The notes beneath the pieces are model-generated. The model was not told the DNA's origin and ran no database searches. It saw only the letters and a list, made by a program, of their open reading frames with translations. This document shows, in pieces, positions 55,345-64,000 of a stretch of DNA of 64,000 nucleotides (position 1 is the stretch's first letter; each line of letters begins with the position of its first letter). The stretch comes from Chondrilla cf. caribensis (lineage: Eukaryota > Porifera > Demospongiae > Chondrillida > Chondrillidae). The DNA is taken from positions 8,368,879-8,432,878 of the forward strand of contig OZ026546.1 of the NCBI GenBank assembly GCA_964020155.1, written 5' to 3'. A program made the translations under genes and the position numbers.

Positions 55345-57576
55345 TCATCCTGGTAGGGAAGACAAAGGTGTTTCAAAATACTTCTCTACTATGATAGCAA
55401 TTGTGGCAACTACACACAGGTAAGCACACACTACGTACAACAGAGTCAACACTGAATGTCCACACACACTAACTTTCTCCTCTCCTACTCCAATTGGAGT
55501 AGCATATGGAGGAGCAGGAACAGGTTGATTATCTCCAAAACCAACCTGAGGACGATAGTCTGTTCTGGTCTGTTCACCATTGGTTAGAGCACCATCAACC
55601 TAACAATTTCATATTGAAGATCATATGATTTGGTTAGAATCCTCATGCACACACACAAACAAAACATACGAAACTCCTTGTGTGTAAATACATGTACATA
55701 CATACACATACGTATTTACATGTACATACGTATATGCACATAAAATTACAGGTATTTATGGAAATACACACAATGCAATGTAACATTATACACATCATGA
55801 ATATAAACATTGCATACACTGTAATGGTACAAATACTTACGTACATGTGGAATAGAGACAGTGTGATACTTTCTTTGTCCTCTTTTATTATGACAATAAG
55901 CTACAAGTATTATCACAAACAAGATTGCAATCGCAAGATGAATACCAATGGTCACAGTAGGGATCAGAAGAGTAGTGGTGAGGTTATTCCCTTTGATAGG
56001 TGGCTCAGCTGAGGAAGAAAATGTTTGCAAAGTACAAGAAAATGCTGTACAAGCATACAGATGTATCTTACAAACATATACACCAGAGGGTAGACCTCAT
56101 CACAGATGTACTGTACTTATATACAGCACACCAGTTGCTGGAGATGTCTTGTACATATTATGCACGTACAAATGTAGACATGTATACTGTACTGTATGTG
56201 TACCTGATATGAAGATAACAAACAGATTCCAAAATTAACTTAATTATACTACATGTGCATGCATATACATGTAGTATAATACATACTATTATAAGTAGCA
56301 TTCATGGTAGTTATGGATGTTATGACTGTAATGTGCATGTACTTTGAAATCTTATTCTAATATTCTAATTTATTGAAAAGTTGCAATGTGGTTATAAAGA
56401 ACTTTTCATGTAGATATTTTGGCTTGTTGCATCCAGAGTTGACTGTATGTGAACTAGACTATTGAATTCCACTATTCGGTTATTAACTGTTGCTCCACCA
56501 ACCATTCCACTCACCAAGTGTTGTTACATTACGTACTCTCATTCCACCAACCACTCCTGATCCACCCACCCCTTGTACACTGATCTGATAAGAGGTACCA
56601 GGTTGGAGTCCACTGATGGTGTATGGAGAGGATGGGGTGGTCACATTGGTACTGGTCCCACTTCCAATCTCATTCCAAATTACAACAAAGGTGAACATTT
56701 CAGACTCGAAACAATGAAGTGCAGTGTTCCACGTTAAAGTGATAGTGGAATCTGTTGTTGTTATAGTCACTTCAGGAGGACCTGGTTGGGCTGGTGGAGA
56801 GGATTATATTAACAATAACAGTGTGGTTGCTGTCACAGTACACAGACACAACTATCATCCTCCAGTATTAGGAGACACCTAACCCAATAGAAGCGAGAGT
56901 GATACAGAACACAAAATGCATGCTGAGTGAACACTTGAAATACATTTCTCAACACACAATACATACCCAGTGGTTCCACCTTGTATTCTGTACCTTCCAC
57001 TACCATTCCATTGTTCAAGACTTCACAGCATTGAATAACCTTGTCCTCCTCACTCAAAGTACGGAGGTTAACTATCACCAATTGATGACCAGTCATGAAG
57101 GATACAGTGGAGTTAGTGAGGTTACTATTCCCGTCCATCCAGAAGAAACGTGATCTCCTATCATTGTGTAGTCCACTGACTAGACATGTCAGAACAAGCA
57201 ATCTGTCCCCACAAGGAGGTGCATCAGCAGTGGGTCGAGGGTAGGCTGAAGAGAGAAGAATTGATCATCACACTATCATCAAGACACAAAGTGTGGAGTT
57301 AGTACTCACTGGATCTCACTACTTCACTAGTTGCTGGTCCTACATTACCCACTCCATCAACAGCTTGGACTGACACAGTATACACTCCTTGTACACTGGT
57401 TGGGATAGTGTAGTTGGTGACCTGGTCAGAGACTCCACTACCAGTAGTAGTAGTACCATCATCATTGGTGTACATCCAGGATACTCTGTACCTCACAGCA
57501 CAGGGTTGGGGGGTCCATTTAACAGTGATGGAGGACTCCAGAGGGTCCATGTTCGTGATGTTAGGTGGGGTCAGGT
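55345..57576 (-). CDS. Set G: FN3-Ig-FN3-TM exons with Pro-rich second-TM exon; no signal peptide found
   Basis: On the - strand: exons 57576-57310 (FN3), 57245-56967 (Ig, LVLTCLVSGLH...QCC), 56790-56515 (FN3, GTSYQISVQGVGG), 56008-55845 (TM about LLIPTVTIGIHLAIAILFVI, then NKRGQRKYHTVSIPH) and 55599-55345. The first two exons and their intron are nearly identical to those of set B. The last exon enters in phase 0 if the TM exon stops at the GTACGT donor. It encodes a Pro-rich stretch (QPVPAPPYATPIG) and a second hydrophobic segment (VLTLLYVVCAYLCVVATIAI) before TGA. That exon is the weakest call: it could belong to another small membrane protein. No signal exon lies between G and the stop of F (about 225 bp), the same arrangement as A/B, C/D and E/E2. 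Confidence 0.6.
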
Positions 57577-57800
57577 CTACATTTGTATAGGAAAGAACCC
57601 AATGAAGAGTGATGTAACATGACATGTTAAAAGGTTAACTGTTGGCTAAAAGCACCAGGTCCAGGAGTTCACTTTCAGGATCTATTTACTGTATGGACTA
57701 TCAAACACGTGACTGCTCATGTAGACTAGCACATGACTGTCATGTATGCTAACTATGCATTAATAAGCTTAGTAGTTGAACAAGTAACAGTTTTAGTTCT

Positions 57801-59821
57801 CTAAATGACGTGAGTGGGTGGAGGTTGTGGGGTGGACAGAGTGGTCCTCATGTAGCTGGGGTTTGTTGTCATGGGAATGTCATTGTCTGAGTCAACATTG
57901 TTGGATTCTGTGAGGAGATCAAAACACAATATCAAATACTTAAAAGTAGTCAATAAAGTACACATGTACGCACTTTTAACATTTTTCTTTTTCTTGAATG
58001 ACATCACACAAAAGAACAGGAAAATAATTGACATGACTGTGGTGATGACAGATAAGAGCCCAAAACCAGATGCCAATCCAATAATGGGACCTGAAGGACA
58101 CAGACAAACAGTTATTAAGTGAGAGTAGTGAGTGCATGTACACACAGTACGTACATATATAGTACAAGTATGGGTCACAGTGTACAACACACACACACAT
58201 ATACAGATCACACCATACACATGCATGTACAACTTCACAACACTCACCTGCTAGTGTAACTGCTCTGACAGTGACTGGTCCACTGACTACAGTAGAGTCC
58301 TCCTCGCTCTCTGCTAACACTCTCACTCTGTACTCACTTCCTGGACTCAGACCAGTGATGGTGTAGGACGGGATGAGGGTGAACTCTACTGGAAGGGACC
58401 ATTCTCCAACTGATCTGCTCCAAGATATCTTGTAGTGGAAAGTGTAGTCCTCAAAACACACCTCTGAGTGGTCCAGTGTCAGTACTATAGTGTAGGGGGT
58501 GGAGTCTGTGACCGTCACCTCTGGTGAGAGGGTACGCTCTGAAGAGAGAACACATCTCATGAAACACACTCCACATCACACACAACACAAGAGTTACTGT
58601 ACCAATAGGGTCCATGAGGTAGGGCTCTCCAGTGAACTTAGTCCCATTGAGGAGAACAGCACACTTGAAGGTGGTGACAACATTGGAGAAGAGGTCTTCA
58701 GCGATGTTCATGACTACCAGACTGCCACCTATCATAACATACACCAGGTCACTGGTCCCAATCCCACTTCCATTCACACTCCAGATGATGTCATAGTCAG
58801 TAGTGTAGCTATGGAGACATGTCAGATAAAATGGCTGTCCAAAACAGGCACCATCCTCAGTACCTTGAGCAGTGGGTTGGCCTGTGCAGTATTGAGACAT
58901 TCTGAGTGTGAATCTTTGGACATGCACACACCACACACAATGGTAACATACCTGTATGTACCAGTACTTCAGTTCCACTATCCTCCCAGCTAGCAGCCAC
59001 ACCTCCTACACTGGACACACCCCTCACTGTAGCCGTAATCCTCACCCGGTACACCCCCCTCACTCCAGTCCTTATAGTGAAGTTCCTCTCCACAGTAGTA
59101 CCATTGAGACCTCCACCACTAGCCAGGTCCACCCAGCTCACTACATACTCTATGTCACTAGTATTAAAACACACTGTATTGTGTGTCCATGTTAGTGAGG
59201 TTCTCTCAGTGAGAGACTCTATTGTAGTGATCTTTGGAGGAAGGGGAGCCACTATGTGTGTGTTGAAGTATAGTTGTATACAAATTGGCATACTTGTACA
59301 CTTCATACGTCGAACATTTGAGGTACGTACTTATCTATCACAAGAAAATTATGCCTACTTCAACCAGGGTGAATTGTTAATATGTGTACTCACCCAGTGG
59401 TCTCACAGATACACTGTTACTCTCCACAATACTGCCTCGGACAGCATTAGTCAGGAAACAAGTGTAGTTCCCAATAGTGTCCTCAGTGATAGTGAACTGC
59501 AGCGTGGTTGTTGTGGAGTTGGTCTTATTAGCCATACCAGCAGTTGATATTGCTGTACCATCTCTCCTCCAGCTAACATCAGCATGCACATATTTCGGTT
59601 CTTGAGGTAGTTCAGGGTGTGTACATACCAAGGTGACTGGGTCACCATAGCACTGAACACCATCAGTGGGTGTTGTGAGGAAGAGCTGAGCTGTAGCTAA
59701 TAGAACATTAAATGTGAAATTAATAGCAGCTTTACAACTGACCGTTATCAGTGGTACACGAACCTCCATGAAGGCTGGCTACTGCTAGAAAAACAAAGTA
59801 CAGCATTACAAAGTACAGCAT
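57801..59821 (-). CDS. Receptor F: inverted near-copy of receptor E
   Basis: On the - strand, exons 59821-59764, 59696-59394, 59251-58952, 58881-58603, 58538-58248, 58090-57974 and 57907-57801, all phase 1, total 484 residues. The domain order is as in E: signal peptide, Ig, FN3, Ig, FN3, TM (about IIGLASGFGLLSVITTVMSI), tail. Exons and introns are highly similar to E throughout. Differences: the signal peptide carries a 15-bp tandem duplication (MLYFV twice), the stop-transfer run is KKKKNVK, and the tail has NPSYMRTTL and ends in PPPTHVI rather than PPP. NPSY is an NPxY motif. Like E it should be a plasma-membrane receptor. The pair are recent duplicates lying about 20 kb apart, facing each other. 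Confidence 0.85.
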
Positions 59822-59984
59822 TGGCCACTGTCTCTGATAGCCTAAGGGTTGTGCAAGAAGACATTAACATACAGACCACAATTTGTTATTATTATTAATG
59901 TGACAAAGAGTTGGAGTTAGCTACTTTCATAGACATCTTATCCGCATAAACTACAAAAACAACACAACACTGAAACACTCACCT

Positions 59985-60160
59985 ATTAACTGGAATCGAA
60001 GTCTCGAATTTACTGGACACTTGACCTCTATTCATCAATCTCTACGATCGTAGGTTAAATCTATCCTAAACTATAAACGTCAGTACCTTCGGCTACTTTG
60101 TAGATTGAAGGTGAGGGTTGATACAAATTGTTCACGAGGAGGAGTTTTGGGAACTTCGTA
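59985..60160 (-). repeat. Inverted partner of the 24290-24460 repeat
   Basis: Reverse complement of 24290-24460, sharing CTACGATCGTAGGTTAAATC and the CGAAGTCTCGAATTTACTGG segment. It lies just upstream of receptor F. Confidence 0.75.
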
Positions 60161-60624
60161 CACCCTTATTTGGGGCGAGCGGAAGCTCGCCTACACTAGT
60201 CTAGCTAGCTAGCCCCACACTAGCGGTAAGACCCGACTTCCGGTTGTGGTCCACATATAGGGTGTGGCATCGAATTCCGGACGTCATGATAAACCGGACG
60301 TATGGCACGCCATTAGTAACAAATTTATACAACGATTACGATTATAGTTTAAAACGTTGCGTGGCGCTTAAAACGTTTTGGGATACGATTAAAATGATTT
60401 GAAACTACTCAAAACGATTCTTAACTCAACCAAAACGTTCCAATCTATGCCCAAACGTTTCAAGTCCAAGCTAGAACGTTTTCAATCTAAAACAAGCACT
60501 AGCTATAGGCTTTTAAACACTTGTAAAACGATTTAATCTATTCCAAAACGTTTCAGGTCCAAGTACAGCATCTGCTGACTTCTACGCTCACCGGATGTTA
60601 TATTAGCTGTTGGTTTAGTAACAA
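60161..60624. other. CpG-richer stretch with repeated AAAACGTT-type motifs
   Basis: Between about 60345 and 60565 the string AAAACGTT, AAAACGAT or its complement occurs roughly ten times, spaced about 15-40 bp apart, some within CCAAAACGTTTCA contexts. No gene recognised. It lies ahead of both receptor F and the - strand ORF that follows only in the sense of position; a regulatory role is speculation. Confidence 0.4.
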
Positions 60625-61053
60625 TCACTCAGCAATGTCGATAGGTTGGCTAGAGTTTTTCACCGCACTATAGAAAGCCTGAAATGTTGGGCATGTTGGA
60701 AGGCCTAGCTTTGCCATAAATACTGAACAGGTACTTTTGTTGGACATGCCAACATGCCTTTTCAGTACAATTGGTGGAATATGAGGAGATAGCTGAATAG
60801 AAAGTGCCTGCGTCTTTCTTCCCAAGCTGATGATATAGCTAGTCCTCAATGAAGAACGTAGTTGTGTTGAGTTGTACAATGTAACCTGCAACTCTCCTTG
60901 ATCTTCAGGGTCTTGGTCCTCCCTCAAAAGTTGTTCAGCGTTGAATTCTACTCCAGAAATTGCTCTGATGGCAATAGCACATCTGCTGACTGCGAACTTA
61001 CAGTATACTTCATTGGATTTGCTATATCTCCTACTAAATTCATACATTGTCAA
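60625..61053 (-). CDS. Unrecognised 142-codon ORF
   Basis: A single uninterrupted frame from ATG at 61053 to a stop at 60625, starting MTMYEFSRRYSK and ending QPIDIAE. It has no signal peptide, TM or repeat, and I recognise no family. The length and balanced composition are better than chance for this AT-rich region, and it could be one exon of a larger gene or part of an unknown mobile element. The nearest neighbour on the same strand is the retroelement remnant at 61390-63298, about 340 bp upstream in its reading direction, so it may be a 3' part of that element. Confidence 0.35.
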   Translation of the reverse strand: MTMYEFSRRYSKSNEVYCKFAVSRCAIAIRAISGVEFNAEQLLREDQDPEDQGELQVTLYNSTQLRSSLRTSYIISLGRKTQALSIQLSPHIPPIVLKRHVGMSNKSTCSVFMAKLGLPTCPTFQAFYSAVKNSSQPIDIAE

Positions 61054-61389
61054 AAGGCTTTCTAGTTCGGTGAAGAACTGAAGGCCTACGGTAAAAAAAG
61101 GCTATATAACGTTTGGAAGAAAAAATCTACTTTCATTCTGAAAACGACATCTACCATCTCAAGAAGTAGTAAATGAAATGTAAATGCGAAAGAAGTGAGC
61201 ATTCTGGTGATAGGTGCCAATTTTCATTACGTATTCTTTACGGTACTTACCTGTACTACTCCGTAAACGATTAAACAGAGAAAATGTCATATGATATAAT
61301 GAAAATTACAGAAAATTATGAGATAGATAAGTACAGATAAGTGTACAAAATATAACTACTCAATAGGATTGGTACATTGTATTATGTTA

Positions 61390-63298
61390 AAATCACATTA
61401 CATGACCCTCACCAAATACCAGATCAATGCTGTCAGGGTCGATATGTGCCCTGCTTGATCTGGATCCTCTGATTGCTGTGATGGCGGCTTTCAAAAGGCT
61501 AAATCGAATTTTGCATCTGATCCAGGTAATTACTTTTGAGTATGGTTGTTTCTTTGCTTCGGCAATCAGGCTGGCAAGACGCTTATAGAAGATGGTGGCT
61601 GATGGACCCATACCTCCAGTCACCGCCATCACAAGCGGGGTAAAGGATCCATGCTCAATCTCCCGCACCCTTTGCTCGTACGCTCTACGCTTCTCTTTTT
61701 CATTCTTTCTCATAATTGCCTCAAATCCAAGGTTCTGGTAGCTAGAAGCTAGAGGGTTGCAAACCCTGACATCAAAGAATGCACCTTGTGAGCTATTCCA
61801 GAATCCTTCGCATTTTATGTCGAGTCTACCATTGTCTTGAACATTTGCTGACCGACCATTGAGTTCTTCACCAGTAAGTGGCTGGAGCGGAGGTTCTATC
61901 TCAACACAATGAACATGGGGTACTTCCTTGAGAAGAGCTGAGGTTGTGTCTCTGATTTCGTTATGACGTTATATGACATATCCGCCTTTCCCGCATGAGA
62001 GAGCATGGTTAACATCATTGGGTTTGCCACATACACAAACACTGGGCATGGCATCAGGGCGCCAGCCATACAGTAAGGCAATTGCGTCCCGGAACGCCCC
62101 TTTATGTAGGGCGTATCCATGCTCCTCGATAGATAAGATTGTCAGCCATGCAGATGATCCTTTCTCTTGTGCAAGTTTCATTCCTCTCCATGTGGTTGGA
62201 TTCAAGAGACTGCTGACCTTATCTGCTTCTTCTTGGAGGTTTTTCCTGTTATTCATTTTTATGTTTTTACACATATCCTCCATTTGTGTTTCGATAGCAC
62301 TGTGAGATTCCTTGTCCTCCTTTCTCAAGATGTTCTTTTGCAATGGCTCGGTGATAGACTTTGATGAATGGTGGAGCTCTTTTGCCACTTTAAGGGGGTA
62401 AGGCAAATAACCGTCTTTCATCATTGCTGATGTGTTTCCTCCCTAGGATCGCTGGTAACAATTCATATCTGATGGTATCCTCAATTGGCTTCAGGTGTGC
62501 ACTGATGCTGTTGGTTGTACGTGCTAGATAGAGCCATCTGTTCTTCAAGCTCTGGGTGAGGGCACAATAGGCTGATTGTGGCTGGCTGGGGGCAATCTTT
62601 GCAAGTGTCTTCAATTCCCGACTCCACTCTTCAACCTTCTTTGCGACAATGATTTCTTTGAATTCAGCAGTCCCTATGGTAGAGCCGAGGTATCTTTTTC
62701 CAGTTGTAGTAATCTGGATGTTGGTGCCTTGGAAAAGTTGCATTGCATCATGATATAATTCTTCCTTTACAACAAGGCAAGTCTTGCTGACATTGGGAAA
62801 GTAGCCAAATGCAGGTCCCCTCTCTTCAATCTTGTCCCACCATTTGCGAAGGTGTAGAAGGCTACCACCTGCTGCAGAGTCGTCCGCATACCATATTTGT
62901 TGGATGTTTAAGGTAGCTTGTAGGTGTTTGATCAGGGGCAATGTACCAATAGCATACATTGCCATGGCACTGGGGTCGCCTTGGGTGAAACCTTCCTTAG
63001 ACATGATGGTCTCCCCATTAACAAAGAGAGATGGATCTGAGCGGTAAGTGTTTACCAATACAATTGCAAGACTAGGGCACACACGCATGGCGTTTGTCAG
63101 GGCAGCTTTCCTATTCAGGCTGTTGAAGGCGTTCTTTGCATCTACCATAAGCACTCCATCTGTTGTTTCTTCATTGAAGATCTCATTCAATGCATGAACT
63201 GCTGCTTCGCATCCTGAGCGCTGGCCTACACATAGTTGGGCCACAAGCCTACAGGCAGTCAAGGGTTTCAAAGGCTTTATATGGGTTGAATGGCGCAA
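61390..63298 (-). pseudogene. Reverse-transcriptase element with C-terminal Cys/His and nuclease-like segments, 5'-truncated and frame-shifted
   Basis: ORF 63298-62390 holds a reverse transcriptase: motif A VDAKNAFNSLNR, motif B FTQGDPSAMAMYAIGTLPLI and intact motif C IWYADDSAAGG, then a GPAFGYFPNVSKTCLVVK segment. The frame then shifts to 62424-61969 with LHKGAFRDAIALLYGWRPD and a CVCGKPNDVNHALSC Cys/His cluster. Another frame (about 61968-61720) has EPPLQPLTGEE and GRLDIKCEGF...FFDVRVCNP, which resembles the core of restriction-like endonucleases, and 61713-61393 gives KRRAYEQRVREIEHGSFTPL and AIRGSRSS. This order is common in uncharacterised marine-invertebrate retroelements; I cannot name the clade. 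The active-site residues survive but the frame breaks indicate a dead copy. A shorter relative lies at 25680-26571. Confidence 0.75.
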
Positions 63299-63710
63299 GT
63301 CGGCCCATATAAATTCCTACTGGCAATATAAATTCGTTCGATTCATTCGATTGTCAAAGAGGGTTAGATTATAAGCTCGGGTTTCTTCAATTCTCGACGT
63401 TTCGCGTTGCTACTAGCAGATTTTAGAGGACATATGTAGAGGTATACGGGAAAGTATTTTGGTGGATTTTTCTTTATCTACCACTCGACCAAAAGACTTT
63501 GTCCGAAAATTGATTGGATCGTCCGAAAATTGATTGTTTCGGACAAGTCGTTTAACTGTTCGTATCGCAAAGATGCGCTAAGGTATAAACATCATAGTAC
63601 GTACTATTTGCTATCTTACAGAGACCTAAATAGTGCTTTTTGTTTGAAGTCCATAGCTTCAGTACTTCCCGAGATCCGAGTGTCCGAAAATTATTATTGA
63701 TTGTTTACTC
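63299..63710. other. Upstream flank of the retroelement remnant
   Basis: Several GTCCGAAAATT strings recur near 63500-63520 and 63680. No gene recognised. Confidence 0.35.
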
Positions 63711-64000
63711 TAGTATGGGAAGCTCGCGAAAATAAAATCCCAGTACGTAGAGTATATCCCAGGAGGGTTAAAATAAACCAAGGGGGGATAAAATATCCTA
63801 GTAATTTTGAACCGGGGGTTAATCTATTGGGGCTACACCAGACCATGGAGTATCTATGACCAGACCAAAATTTTCAAACATTGTGCTGAAAATTTTGGTC
63901 CACCTGAACATACAGTCCAGGACCGAAAATTTCAGAGGGGGGCAAAATTTTCAGCACAATGTTTGAAAAAATGGTCCTGGACCAAGACTTTCAGGGGAAA
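63711..64000. repeat. Fold-back repeat, copy 2 (runs off the window end)
   Basis: Same as 6948-7215, with a 22-bp extra stretch (CATGGAGTATCTATGACCAG...) near 63845. The paired arms ACCAAAATTTTCA / TGAAAATTTTGGT and AAACATTGTGCTGAAAA / TTTTCAGCACAATGTTT are kept. Confidence 0.75.

Overview
The window is intron-rich eukaryotic, almost certainly metazoan, DNA. Genes are split into roughly 280-340 nt exons that each encode one immunoglobulin-like (Ig) or fibronectin type III (FN3) domain, with GT..AG introns, and the spaces between them are full of transposons, MITEs and microsatellites. A demosponge or another early-branching animal is my best guess from the gene style and repeat types. Nothing in the sequence proves the taxon.

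The core is a cluster of related single-pass membrane receptors. On the + strand: the 3' end of one gene (1-585), receptor A (2673-5644), a second set of Ig/FN3/TM exons B (8371-10408), receptor C (11917-16176), set D (16605-21081), receptor E (35214-37247) and set E2 (37407-45552). On the - strand: receptor F (59821-57801) and set G (57576-55345). F is a near-copy of E in inverted orientation, and G shares near-identical exons and an intron with B. Exon boundaries were read by hand from splice sites. All ectodomain and TM boundaries are phase 1, and the spliced frames stay open over their full length.

The tails look like immune-type signalling tails. C ends in a motif that fits the ITAM consensus (YxxL-x8-YxxL). 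A has a looser ITAM-like pair (YxxI-x10-YxxI). D has two ITIM-like motifs (TIYADL and VTYTEV). C, E and F carry NPxY. D and E2 continue into one or two copies of an unrecognised cytosolic domain, each encoded by one exon of 398 or 404 nt. A, C, E and F each have a signal-peptide exon and their own stop. Each is followed by a second TM-containing exon set (B, D, E2, G) for which I found no signal peptide. This pattern, seen four times, suggests either alternative 3' ends spliced to a shared ectodomain or tandem genes with undetected first exons.

Between 21.1 and 35.2 kb lie dispersed repeats, a MITE with TIRs and a target-site duplication, a complete-length but broken pogo/Tigger element (27210-29067), fragments of two reverse-transcriptase families and an inverted repeat pair. 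Between 45.6 and 55.3 kb lie further copies of the same repeats, several TA-flanked MITEs and a 30-bp minisatellite. From 60 kb to the end lie a small unrecognised ORF, a decayed reverse-transcriptase element (63298-61390, - strand) and a second copy of a fold-back repeat also found at 6.9-7.2 kb. No rRNA, tRNA, CRISPR or bacterial-style feature was recognised.
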